Origin: Streptomyces pyxinicus
GTDB lineage: Bacteria; Actinomycetota; Actinomycetes; Streptomycetales; Streptomycetaceae
Direction of reading: 5' to 3'
Assembly (NCBI RefSeq): GCF_024753135.1
Contig: NZ_JANUGP010000038.1
Location: forward strand, 1-60,502
DNA length: 60,502 nt
In this document: positions 44,319 through 52,308 of the stretch, piece after piece
Numbering within the stretch: position 1 is the first letter of the stretch
Layout: the number at the start of each line of letters is the position of its first letter
Made by a program: the position numbers and the translations under genes
The notes under the pieces: model-generated
Database searches by the model: none
What the model was told of the DNA's origin: nothing
What the model saw: the letters and a program-made list of their open reading frames with translations, nothing else

Positions 44319-46076
44319 GTGACCCGTACCGTCGCCGGCGTGATCGTGGACGCCCTGGGCGAACTCGGCGTACGCCAGGTGTTCGGCGTCGTCGGAGACG
44401 CGCTCAACCCCCTGACCGACGCCATCCGCACCACCGAGGACATCGAGTGGGTGGGCTGCCGGCACGAGGAGGCCGCCGCCTTCGCCGCGAGCGCCCAGGC
44501 CCAGCTCACCGACACCCTCGGCGTGTGCATGGGCACGGTCGGACCCGGCTCCGTGCACCTCCTCAACGGCCTGTACGACGCGGCCAAGAGCCACGCCCCG
44601 GTACTCGCGATCGCCGGGCAGGTGCCGCTCGCCGAAGTCGGCAGCGACTACTTCCAGGAAGTCGACAACGACGCCCTCTTCAGCGACGTGGCCGTCTTCC
44701 GCGCCACCATCACCTCGCCGGACCAGCTGCCGCAGCTGCTGGAGACGGCGGTGCGCACCGCGCTGGGCCGCAAGGGCGTCGCCGTCCTCACCGTGCCCGG
44801 CGACCTCGGTGAGCGGGAGCTGACCACCGACCGCCCGGCCCGGTTCTCCCTGAACCCTCCGCTGAGCCGGCCCGACGACGAGGCCGTCCGCCGCGCCGCG
44901 GAACTCCTCGATCGCTCCGAGCGGATCACGATGCTCGTCGGGCAGGGCGCCCGCGCCGCCCGCGCCGACGTCCTCGCCCTCGCCGACCGGCTGGCCGCGC
45001 CGATGGTCCTCACCCTGAAGGCCAAGGCTGGCTTCGAGGGCGACACCAACCCCTTCCAGGTCGGCCAGACCGGGCTGATCGGCAACCCCGCCGCGGCGTC
45101 GGCTCTTGAGGACGCGGACACCCTGCTCCTGCTCGGCACCGACTTCCCCTACCGGGACTGGTATCCCGAGGGCCGCAACGTGATCCAGGTGGACACCGAG
45201 GCCACCCACATCGGGCGCCGGGTGCCGGTCGACATCGGGCTCGTCGGCGACACCGGCGCCACCGTACGCGACCTGCTGGGGCGCCTCGACGCCCCGCCGG
45301 CCGGCTCCGACGGCGCCCGTGACCGCTCGCATCTTGAGAAGTCGCGCGAGCGTTTCGACCAGTGGCGCGAGCGGCAGGCCCGGCTCGCCGACCCCGCGCA
45401 CGACAAGGGCGTGGTGGGCCGGATCCGGTCCGCGCTGGACAACCGCGACCACGACATCCGCCCGGAGGCGCTGGCCGCCGTCGTCGACCGGGTCGCGGCC
45501 GACGACGCCGTCTTCACCTCCGACACCGGCATGGCCACGGTGTGGCTCTCCCGCTTCGTGGAGATGCGCGGCGAGCGCCGCCTCATCGGCTCCTACAACC
45601 TCGGCTCCATGGCCAACGCCATGCCGCAGGCGCTGGGCGTGCAGGTGCTGGACCGTGAGCGGCAGGTCGTGGCCTTCTGCGGCGACGGCGGACTGAGCAT
45701 GCTGCTCGGTGACCTCATGACGCTCAAGACGTACCGGCTCCCGGTCAAACTGGTCGTCTTCGACAACCGCCGCCTCGGCATGGTGAAGCTCGAACAGGAG
45801 CAGGTCGGCCTGCCCGAGTTCGGCACCGTCCTCGACAACCCCGACTTCGCCGCCGTCGCCGAGGCCATGGGCATCACCGGTATCCGGGTGACCGACCCGG
45901 GCGACCTGGACAGCGCGGTGCGCCGCGCGTTCGCCGCGCCGGGCCCGGTGCTGCTCGACGTCCTGACCAACCCCGACGAGATCGCCGTACCGGCCAAGCC
46001 GACCGTCGCACAGGGCTGGGGGTTCGCGGTGGCCAAGGTGAAGGAGGCCGTCCGCAGTCACGGCGACGAGGACTGA
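44319..46076 (+). CDS. Thiamine-diphosphate enzyme, pyruvate oxidase/dehydrogenase (quinone) like
   Basis: A 585-residue ThDP enzyme. N-terminal PYR domain with the catalytic Glu in GCRHEEAAAFAAS (about residue 50), central FAD/transhydrogenase-like domain (about 195-320), and C-terminal PP domain with GDGGLSMLLGDLMTLKTYRLPVKLVVFDN (the GDG...N cofactor motif, about 452-480). This arrangement fits PoxB-type enzymes converting pyruvate to acetate and CO2. The long membrane-binding tail of E. coli PoxB is not obvious. GTG 44319 with GGAGG at six bases. Second gene after the glutamate-synthase-like protein. Confidence 0.88.
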   Translation: MTRTVAGVIVDALGELGVRQVFGVVGDALNPLTDAIRTTEDIEWVGCRHEEAAAFAASAQAQLTDTLGVCMGTVGPGSVHLLNGLYDAAKSHAPVLAIAGQVPLAEVGSDYFQEVDNDALFSDVAVFRATITSPDQLPQLLETAVRTALGRKGVAVLTVPGDLGERELTTDRPARFSLNPPLSRPDDEAVRRAAELLDRSERITMLVGQGARAARADVLALADRLAAPMVLTLKAKAGFEGDTNPFQVGQTGLIGNPAAASALEDADTLLLLGTDFPYRDWYPEGRNVIQVDTEATHIGRRVPVDIGLVGDTGATVRDLLGRLDAPPAGSDGARDRSHLEKSRERFDQWRERQARLADPAHDKGVVGRIRSALDNRDHDIRPEALAAVVDRVAADDAVFTSDTGMATVWLSRFVEMRGERRLIGSYNLGSMANAMPQALGVQVLDRERQVVAFCGDGGLSMLLGDLMTLKTYRLPVKLVVFDNRRLGMVKLEQEQVGLPEFGTVLDNPDFAAVAEAMGITGIRVTDPGDLDSAVRRAFAAPGPVLLDVLTNPDEIAVPAKPTVAQGWGFAVAKVKEAVRSHGDED

Positions 46077-46089
46077 CGGAAATTCCTGT

Positions 46090-46113
46090 GCATGCCGGCC
46101 GCCGACCCGGGTA
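46090..46113 (+). promoter_or_regulatory. SigB-type promoter GNNT-N15-GGGTA
   Basis: GCAT (46090-46093) and GGGTA (46109-46113) are 15 bp apart, matching the S. coelicolor SigB consensus GNNT-N14-16-GGGTA. A second GGGTA lies at 46164-46168 without a good -35. It suggests autoregulation or cross-control of the sigma gene. Confidence 0.5.
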
Positions 46114-46178
46114 GACGCCCCTCTGCCGGGGCGGTGGACCGGCGAGGACGAAACCGATCGACTGGGTAGGGGCGCAGG

Positions 46179-47027
46179 ATGACGACGACCGTGCAGACCG
46201 CGGGGCACAGGGTGCACGTTGCGGAGGTCCCGGAGATCGCGGAACCCTCCAAGGTCGCGCCCAGGGACGCGCGTGAGCTGTCGAAGGTGTTCTTCGACCA
46301 GCTCGCGGTGCTGGAGGAGGGCACGGCCGAGTTCCAGTACGCGCGGAACACGCTGATCGAGATGAACATGTCCCTGGTCCGGTTCGCGGCCTCCCGGTTC
46401 CGCAGCCGGGGCCCGGAGGAGATGGAGGACATCGTCCAGGTCGGCATGATCGGTCTGATCAAGGCGATCGACCGTTTCGAGCTGACGCGGGAGGTCGAGT
46501 TCACCTCCTTCGCCGTGCCGTACATCGTCGGTGAGATCAAGCGGTTCTTCCGCGACACCTCCTGGGCCGTGCACGTCCCGCGCCGCCTTCAGGAGGCCCG
46601 CGTCCAGCTCGCCCGCGCCAACGAGGAACTGCGCAGCCGCCTGGGCCGGACACCGACGGTGCGGGAGCTGTCGGAGCTGATGAGCCTTCCCGAGAGCGAG
46701 GTCGTCGAGGCCCAGCTGGCCTCCAACGGCTACAAGTCCGCCTCCCTGGACGCGGCCATCAGCGGCAGCGAGGACGGCGAGGCGGCGCTGGCCGACTTCA
46801 TCGGCGACGAGGACGCGGCCCTCGGTCTGGTGGAGGACTTCCACGCCCTCGCCCCGATGATCGCCGAACTCGACGAACGCGACCGGAAGATCATCCACTG
46901 GCGGTTCGTGGAGGAACTGACGCAGGCGCAGATCGGCGAACACCTCGGCGTCTCCCAGATGCATGTCTCCCGGCTGATCTCCCGCCTGGTGGCCCGGCTG
47001 CGCGAGGGCATGCTGAGCACGAGCTGA
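46179..47027 (+). CDS. SigB/SigF/SigG-family sigma factor
   Basis: A 282-residue group 3 sigma factor. Region 2 is NTLIEMNMSLVRFAASRF through EDIVQVGMIGLIKAIDRFELTREVEFTSFAVPYIVGEIKRFFRD; region 3 RLGRTPTVRELSELMSLPESEVV; region 4 helix-turn-helix LTQAQIGEHLGVSQMHVSRLISRLVARL. The DARELSKVFF N-terminus and EEGT(A)EFQYARNTLIEMN place it in the SigB/SigK/SigL subgroup of osmotic and oxidative stress sigma factors. No anti-sigma gene is adjacent. A GNNT-N15-GGGTA promoter upstream suggests self or cross activation. Confidence 0.93.
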   Translation: MTTTVQTAGHRVHVAEVPEIAEPSKVAPRDARELSKVFFDQLAVLEEGTAEFQYARNTLIEMNMSLVRFAASRFRSRGPEEMEDIVQVGMIGLIKAIDRFELTREVEFTSFAVPYIVGEIKRFFRDTSWAVHVPRRLQEARVQLARANEELRSRLGRTPTVRELSELMSLPESEVVEAQLASNGYKSASLDAAISGSEDGEAALADFIGDEDAALGLVEDFHALAPMIAELDERDRKIIHWRFVEELTQAQIGEHLGVSQMHVSRLISRLVARLREGMLSTS

Positions 47028-47075
47028 GCCGGCGGCGGATCGCGGCTCGCCGTGATCCGCCCTTCTCCGTCCTCC

Positions 47076-47106
47076 GGGGTCCGGTCCGCATCGTCGGCCG
47101 GACCCC
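47076..47106. terminator. Terminator after sigma factor gene
   Basis: Arms GGGGTCCGG (47076-47084) and CCGGACCCC (47098-47106) followed by TTTCGGG. A second weaker hairpin (GGATCGCGGC / GCCGTGATCC) lies just after the sigma stop near 47037-47058. Confidence 0.75.
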
Positions 47107-47142
47107 TTTCGGGTGCCGGCGGCCTCGACGGAGCCGCCGGGC

Positions 47143-47196
47143 TCAGAGAAAGCGCCGGGCTCAGAGAAAGCGCCGGGCTCAGAGAAAGCGCCGGAC
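47143..47196. repeat. 18-bp tandem repeat, three copies, spanning a stop codon
   Basis: The unit TCAGAGAAAGCGCCGGGC occurs at 47143-47160 and 47161-47178; a third copy starting at 47179 diverges after 15 bases. Read on the minus strand each copy encodes Arg-Arg-Phe-Leu-stop. The copy at 47179 is the real C-terminus of the phospholipase-D-family gene; the other two are extra C-termini with their own stops. Confidence 0.9.
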
Positions 47197-48387
47197 CGGC
47201 ATGACCATCGTCTCCTTGGCGCGTTGCAGCACCGCCCGCCGCCGCCACCGGGTGAGATCGATGTCCACACTGCGCTCCAGGTCCGCGTCGTAGTCCCGGT
47301 CGAGCGACGCGGTGAACTTCTCGTCCAGGACGGCCAGCATGACCTCTTCGTCGTGGTCCATGGACCGCCGGTTGAAGTTGGTCGATCCGATCAGCGACGC
47401 GACCGAGTCGACCGTGATGATCTTGGCGTGCATCATGGTCGGCTGGTACTGCCGGATGCGCACCCCGGCCCGCAGCAGCCGGGTGTAGTGATGCTGGCCG
47501 GCGAGCTGACAGGCACGCTGGTCGGTGTGCGGGCCGGGCAGCAGGATCTCGGTGCGCACACCGCGCCGGGCGGTCTCGCAGAGCAGGCCGACGAAGTAGG
47601 GGTCCGGGGCGAAGTAGGCGGTCGCCAGCCGGAAGCGTTCCTCGGCGGAGGTGAGCATGACCCGGATCAGGGTCTGCATGTCCTGCCAGCCGATGCTCGC
47701 CGAGCCGCGGACGACCTGCACCACCGACGAGCCGGGCTGCGGGTGTTCCGTGAAGCGGTCACGGTCGTCGAAGAGTTCCTCATGGCACTCGGCCCAGTTC
47801 TGCGCGAACGCGGCGGCGATGCCGTCCACGGCCGGACCCCGCACCTGGACATGGGTGTCGCGCCACTCGCCGGGGCCGCCGGCGTCGCCGCACCACTCCT
47901 CCGCGATACCGACGCCGCCGGTGAAGGCGGTGTGCTCGTCGACGATGAGCGCCTTGCGGTGACAGCGGTGGTTCTGCTTGAACGGCGACAGCCACACCGG
48001 CCGCCGGAACCAGGACACCTGCACCCCGGCGCTGTCCATGAGGTCCAGCAGCCGGCCCTCGATCCGCTGGGCGCCGAAGCCGTCGAGCAGCAGCCGTACC
48101 CGTACCCCCGCCCGGGCCCGGTCGGCGAGGGCCTCGGCGAAGTCGTGGGCGATCTGGCCCCGCCAGTACACGAACGTCATCATGTCGATGGTGTGCCGTG
48201 CCGACCGGATCGCGCCCAGCATCGCGGGGAAGATCTCGTCACCGTTGCGCAGCCGGACCAGTTCGTTCCCCTCGGTGGCGGCCACCCCGATCAGCCGCTC
48301 CAGCCGACGGCGCAGCCGCTGCTTGCGCGCTTCCACGTCGGACGCGGTGTCGCGGGCGGGGACCGCCGGTATGCCGTCGAGTATCAC
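47179..48387 (-). CDS. Phospholipase-D-superfamily cardiolipin synthase-like protein
   Basis: A 402-residue protein with two PLD (HKD) motifs: HRKALIVDEHTAFTGG (about residue 145) and HAKIITVDSVASLIGSTNFN (about 320). Between them lie YWRGQIAHDFAEAL, LLLDGFGAQRI and AYFAPDP, as in bacterial cardiolipin synthases of the ClsB/C type. No membrane helices are evident. I favour GTG 48387 (GGGAGA at six bases); ATG 48408 and GTG 48447 are longer alternatives without a ribosome binding site. Streptomyces have another, eukaryotic-type, cardiolipin synthase, so this may act on other phospholipids. The final codons are tandemly copied past the stop. Confidence 0.85.
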   Translation of the reverse strand: MILDGIPAVPARDTASDVEARKQRLRRRLERLIGVAATEGNELVRLRNGDEIFPAMLGAIRSARHTIDMMTFVYWRGQIAHDFAEALADRARAGVRVRLLLDGFGAQRIEGRLLDLMDSAGVQVSWFRRPVWLSPFKQNHRCHRKALIVDEHTAFTGGVGIAEEWCGDAGGPGEWRDTHVQVRGPAVDGIAAAFAQNWAECHEELFDDRDRFTEHPQPGSSVVQVVRGSASIGWQDMQTLIRVMLTSAEERFRLATAYFAPDPYFVGLLCETARRGVRTEILLPGPHTDQRACQLAGQHHYTRLLRAGVRIRQYQPTMMHAKIITVDSVASLIGSTNFNRRSMDHDEEVMLAVLDEKFTASLDRDYDADLERSVDIDLTRWRRRAVLQRAKETMVMPVRRFL

Positions 48388-48503
48388 GCCGAATCTCCCA
48401 GAGACCATCAGAACGAAGCGGGCCCCTGACCGAGCCCGAACAACCACATGCCCGGGGCGCGACGGGTCACTCCGGCCTGGCCGGGCCGGGCGCGCGCGGT
48501 CCG

Positions 48504-48509
48504 TAAGGT
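48504..48509 (+). promoter_or_regulatory. -10 element TAAGGT, leaderless start of LysR gene
   Basis: TAAGGT, six bases, then ATG 48516; no ribosome binding site. Confidence 0.5.
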
Positions 48510-48515
48510 GTGGGC

Positions 48516-49451
48516 ATGGACCTCGAAGCCGTCCGGACCTTCGTCGCCGTCGCCGACGCGGGGCAGTTCCAGGAAGCCGCCGTCGAGCTGGCCGTCACCC
48601 AGCAGGCCGTTTCCAAGCGCGTCGCCGCGCTGGAGCGCAGGCTCGGCGTGCGGCTGTTCACCCGGACCGCGCGGGGCGCCGGGCTGACCATCGACGGGCA
48701 GGCCTTCCTGCCGCACGCGCGCGAGCTGCTGCGCGTCGCCGAACGCGCCGTGGCCTCCGTGGACTTCGCCCGCCGACCGCTGCGCGTCGATGTCATCGCC
48801 TCCCGTGTCGCGCCGTCGGGCCTGATGCGCGGCTTCCACCGCGCGCATCCGGGGATCGAGCTGGACGTGGTGTGGCTGTTCGACGTGGAGACGGCCGTCA
48901 CCGCCGTCGGGTCCGGCGAGATCGACGCGTCCTTCCGCGCCGTCGCCATGCCCGGCCGGCCGCTGCCCGAAGGCATCGCCTCCGCCCGGGTGTTCGACGA
49001 GCCGCTCCAGCTCCTCACCGGACCCGCGCACACGCTGTCCGGCGCCCGGTCCGTGACCCTCGCTCAGCTCGTCGGACACCGGATCTGGATGCCCGGCATC
49101 GTCCCCGGCACCGAGTGGGCCGCCTACTACGACGACCTCGCCGCCGAGTTCGGTCTCACCATCGAGGCGACCGGCCCGAACTTCGGCTCCGACGCGCTCC
49201 TCGACACCATCGCCGACACCCCCGCCCTGGCCACCCTCATGGGCCGGGACACCCGCCTGGTCTGGCCCGCCGGCCACGGTCTGCGGCTCATCCCGGTGAC
49301 CGACCCGACGCCCGTCTACCCGCACTCACTCCTCTGGCACCGCGACAACCCCCACCCTGCACTGACCACCCTCCGCGCCCACCTCGCCGCCACCGCCACC
49401 GGCCAGGACCGCACCGGGACCTGGACGCCGGACTGGGCGATCCCACACTGA
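48516..49451 (+). CDS. LysR-family transcriptional regulator
   Basis: A 311-residue LysR protein: DLEAVRTFVAVADAGQFQEAAVELAVTQQAVSKRVAALERRLGVRLF (about residues 2-49), then the effector domain with IPVTDPTP and SLLWHRDNPHPAL near the end. Targets unknown; neighbours are the PLD gene (divergent) and an MmyB-type regulator (convergent, 10 bp apart). ATG 48516 rather than ATG 48510 because the latter would lie next to the TAAGGT -10 element. Confidence 0.9.
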   Translation: MDLEAVRTFVAVADAGQFQEAAVELAVTQQAVSKRVAALERRLGVRLFTRTARGAGLTIDGQAFLPHARELLRVAERAVASVDFARRPLRVDVIASRVAPSGLMRGFHRAHPGIELDVVWLFDVETAVTAVGSGEIDASFRAVAMPGRPLPEGIASARVFDEPLQLLTGPAHTLSGARSVTLAQLVGHRIWMPGIVPGTEWAAYYDDLAAEFGLTIEATGPNFGSDALLDTIADTPALATLMGRDTRLVWPAGHGLRLIPVTDPTPVYPHSLLWHRDNPHPALTTLRAHLAATATGQDRTGTWTPDWAIPH

Positions 49452-49461
49452 GGCCGGAATG

Positions 49462-50352
49462 TCAGCCGTGTGCTCGAATCTCGGTAGCCGGCGTCTCCTG
49501 GCCGGCTGCCCACGACGCCAACAGGGCCAGACCGTCCGCGGTCGCCGTGCCGGCGGGCGCGGTGTAGACGTTCAGGAGCAGGCCGGGTTCGGCGGACATC
49601 TCCATCGACTCGACGTCCAGGTCGAGCCGGCCCGCCACCGGATGGTGCACCCGCTTGACTCCGGATCGGTGGAGCCGAACGTCCTGAGACGCCCACCGCT
49701 GCCGGAACAGTTCACTGTGTGTGGACAATTCACCGGCCAGGGCGATCAACTCCTCGTCGTGCGGATCGCGGCCGGCCTCCATGCGCAGTTTCGCGGCCAC
49801 ATCGCGGGCGATCCGGTCGTAGTCGACGAAGAACGTTCTCGCCGCTTCGGGATCCAGATACACGAACCGCGCGGTGTTCGCCGGCCGTCGCGTGTCGGCC
49901 AGCACCGGTGAATACAGCGCGCGGGCAAGTCGATTCGTGGCCAGCACGTCATAACGGCCGTTGCACATCCAGGCCGGCGCGTCGGTGATGGCGTCGAGTA
50001 CCCGCTGAAGCGCCGGACGCACCGTCACGGCGGATCGCCGGCGGCGTGGACCGCTGGGCGCCCCGGGCTGCCGCGCGAGGTGGAACAGGTGATCGCGCTC
50101 GGCCTCGTCAAGTTGCAGGGCGGAGGCCAACGCGTCGAGCACCCCGTCGGAGGCACCGGCGAGGCTGCCGCGCTCCATCCGCACGTAGTAGTCGACCGAC
50201 ACCCCGGCCAGGAGAGCCACCTCTTCGCGACGCAGACCCTTGACCCGGCGGTTGCCGCCGTAGGCGGCCAGTCCGGCCCGCTCGGGCGCGATCCGCGCGC
50301 GACGCGAGGTCAGGAACTCCTTGATCTCAGTACGTAGATCGATCGTGGCCAC
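49462..50352 (-). CDS. XRE-family regulator with MmyB-like ligand domain
   Basis: A 296-residue regulator. N-terminal helix-turn-helix: GNRRVKGLRREEVALLAGVSVDYYVRMERG (about residues 33-62), followed by the MmyB-type ligand-binding domain (PF17765; PALQRVLDAITDAPAWMCNGRYDVLATN, near 110-140, and YLDPEAARTFFVDY). In many Streptomyces such regulators sit next to a short-chain dehydrogenase that they control, and an SDR gene lies 46 bp upstream on the same strand here. GTG 50352 is six bases after TAGGGT, so leaderless. Confidence 0.9.
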   Translation of the reverse strand: MATIDLRTEIKEFLTSRRARIAPERAGLAAYGGNRRVKGLRREEVALLAGVSVDYYVRMERGSLAGASDGVLDALASALQLDEAERDHLFHLARQPGAPSGPRRRRSAVTVRPALQRVLDAITDAPAWMCNGRYDVLATNRLARALYSPVLADTRRPANTARFVYLDPEAARTFFVDYDRIARDVAAKLRMEAGRDPHDEELIALAGELSTHSELFRQRWASQDVRLHRSGVKRVHHPVAGRLDLDVESMEMSAEPGLLLNVYTAPAGTATADGLALLASWAAGQETPATEIRAHG

Positions 50353-50358
50353 CCCCTC

Positions 50359-50364
50359 ACCCTA
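50359..50364 (-). promoter_or_regulatory. -10 element TAGGGT, leaderless start of MmyB-type gene
   Basis: Minus-strand TAGGGT, six bases, then GTG 50352. The element lies in the 46-bp gap after the SDR stop, so this gene can be transcribed on its own. Confidence 0.5.
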
Positions 50365-50398
50365 GGCGCTGTCCGCCGGCGAGGTCTCGCGCCGACGC

Positions 50399-51202
50399 CT
50401 ACGTACCTGATGCGGTCGTGGCGATGCCGCCGTCGACCGGGATGATGGTGCCCGTGAGGTAGGAACCGGCCCGGCCGGCGAGGAACACGGCGATACCCGC
50501 CATGTCGTCGTCGCGGCCGAGCCGACGCAGCGGGGCCTTCGCCGCGATCGTGTCGCCGACGGCGTCGAGCGTGGCGGCCATCATCTGCGACGGGAACGGT
50601 CCTGGGGCCACCGCGTTCACCGTGATGTGCTGGGGACCCAGTTCCCGGGCCAGCACTCTGGTGAGTTGATGGAGTGCCGCTTTGCTGCCGGCGTAGGAGT
50701 AGTTGGGCGACTCGGCGACGTGGATGGCGGCGATACTGCCGATGTTGATGATCCGCGCGGGATCATCGGCGGTGCCCGCCCCGCGAAGTGCGGGGAGCAG
50801 CGCCTGGACCAGCCAGAACGGCGACTTGAGGTTGATGTCGATCACCGCGTCCCAGGCCTCGTCCGGGAAGGTCTCCAGCGGCTCGCGCCACATGGCTCCC
50901 GCGTTGTTGACGAGGATGTCCAGGCGCTCCGAGTCGGCCTTGACGAGATCAGCGAGGCGCTGACACTCGTCGTGCCGGGACAGGTCGGCGGGGATCGCTC
51001 GAACGTCGCCGAACGCGGACAGGAGATGCCGCGCCTCCGCGCACGTGTCCGCATCGCGTGAGCTGATGACGACGCGGGCGCCCGCCTGGAGAAGGCCGCG
51101 CGCGATCATCATCCCGATGCCCCTGGTGCCGCCGGTGACGAGTGCGTACTTCCCACTCAGGTCGAAAAGGTCTGCGTGAGGGGTGAACCGGTTGTCCGCC
51201 AT
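50399..51202 (-). CDS. Short-chain dehydrogenase/reductase
   Basis: A 267-residue classical SDR. NAD(P) motif TGGTRGIG near residue 22, NNAGA near 100, catalytic Ser in NIGSIAAIH and YSYAGSKAAL (Tyr/Lys), then AVAPGPFPSQM and the C-terminal GTIIPVDGG. Oxidises or reduces an unknown alcohol/ketone. ATG 51202 is preceded by AAAGGCCGAAG; the frame extends to 51334 without support. Next gene downstream is the MmyB-type regulator. Confidence 0.9.
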   Translation of the reverse strand: MADNRFTPHADLFDLSGKYALVTGGTRGIGMMIARGLLQAGARVVISSRDADTCAEARHLLSAFGDVRAIPADLSRHDECQRLADLVKADSERLDILVNNAGAMWREPLETFPDEAWDAVIDINLKSPFWLVQALLPALRGAGTADDPARIINIGSIAAIHVAESPNYSYAGSKAALHQLTRVLARELGPQHITVNAVAPGPFPSQMMAATLDAVGDTIAAKAPLRRLGRDDDMAGIAVFLAGRAGSYLTGTIIPVDGGIATTASGT

Positions 51203-51380
51203 GGGTCTTCGGCCTTTCTGCCGTGGAAGCGTGGTGCGGCTGAACGGAAACGACTCAGGCAGGTTGGCAGGCGTCCTGGGCGTCCGGGAGATCCTGGTGA
51301 TACAGGTACCGCGAGAGCCACCCTTGCCCGGCACATCGCGTTCGGCACCACGCGGCGGGTGAACAGCCGAGGCCGTCGCC

Positions 51381-52223
51381 CTAAGGGTGTTCGCGGAGCT
51401 GGAGGGCGCCGGCCAGGGAGAAGCACAGGGCGCCGGTGAAGGTGCCCCAGTTGGCGATGTCGGCGCTCACCAGGGTGCCGGTGGCCGGGCGGGTGTAGGC
51501 GGCGAGGGCCGACACCATGAACAGGACGGAGCCGAACTGGTTCACGGCGACGATCCACCAGCCCAGGCCGCGTGCGCGGACGCGGGGCAGGCCGTGGCGG
51601 AGTTCCACGAAGCCCAGGTGTCCCGAGACGAGGAACAGCACGCAGCCGACCACGTCCGGCACCCAGATCAGCCGGTCGACCTGCTGGACGCTCAGGCCCC
51701 GCAGGAAGGAGTCCAGCAGGTTGACGCCGAAGACTAGTGTGCCGACCAGGAGGACGAACCCGCTCAGCCAGTCCACCCGCATCGGCTCGTAACTCCACCA
51801 CCGCCAGCGGCGGGAGGTCAGCCGGGCTTCGCCGGCCGAGTGTCGGCGGGGCGCGTTGACGACCTGGAGCAGGGCCGCGTAGCCGCCGGTGTTGAAGAAC
51901 AGACCGCCCGCGAAGTAGATCGACGCGCACTCGGTGGCGTCGCCGGAGCCGAACAGGGCGACGGCGGCGCCGGTCGCGAAGAGGGCTCCGCCGACGACGA
52001 AGGCGATCGCGGCGATGCCGCCCAGCCTGCGCAGCCGGCCGATGGCGACGGCGTCCGCCCGGACCCGGCGGCTCTCCGCCGCACCGGGCGGACGGACGGC
52101 GAGCGCACCCCGCCGCCGCGCGGTCCTCGACTCCCAGACCGCCGTGCCGCCGTCGGGAAGACGCCACGTCAGCCTGGTGGTGAACGGTCCCGCGCCCTCG
52201 GCGCGCTGCTCCGGCTGCCCCAC
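51381..52223 (-). CDS. Multi-spanning membrane protein, function unknown
   Basis: A 280-residue protein with a charged N-terminal region (about 60 residues) and about six hydrophobic segments, for example GGIAAIAFVVGGALFATGAAVALF, WLSGFVLLVGTLVFGVNLL, VVGCVLFLVSGHLGF and FGSVLFMVSALAAY. Weak resemblance to YrhK-type small membrane modules in tandem, which I cannot confirm. GTG 52223 follows TAGGCT by six bases, implying a leaderless mRNA. Confidence 0.75.
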   Translation of the reverse strand: MGQPEQRAEGAGPFTTRLTWRLPDGGTAVWESRTARRRGALAVRPPGAAESRRVRADAVAIGRLRRLGGIAAIAFVVGGALFATGAAVALFGSGDATECASIYFAGGLFFNTGGYAALLQVVNAPRRHSAGEARLTSRRWRWWSYEPMRVDWLSGFVLLVGTLVFGVNLLDSFLRGLSVQQVDRLIWVPDVVGCVLFLVSGHLGFVELRHGLPRVRARGLGWWIVAVNQFGSVLFMVSALAAYTRPATGTLVSADIANWGTFTGALCFSLAGALQLREHP

Positions 52224-52229
52224 GCGCCG

Positions 52230-52235
52230 AGCCTA
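52230..52235 (-). promoter_or_regulatory. -10 element TAGGCT, leaderless start of membrane protein gene
   Basis: Minus-strand TAGGCT, six bases, then GTG 52223. Confidence 0.5.
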
Positions 52236-52308
52236 GGCAGCGGAGGCGACCGGCGGACGCGCGAATCGCCGTCCGGGCACCGCGTCCCACGGACCGCCCT
52301 GAGCCGGA

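Noticed and set aside
47143..47196. 18-bp repeats as an integrase attachment site
   Set aside because: There is no integrase or tRNA gene nearby, and the repeats are directly tandem and in frame with the PLD gene end.
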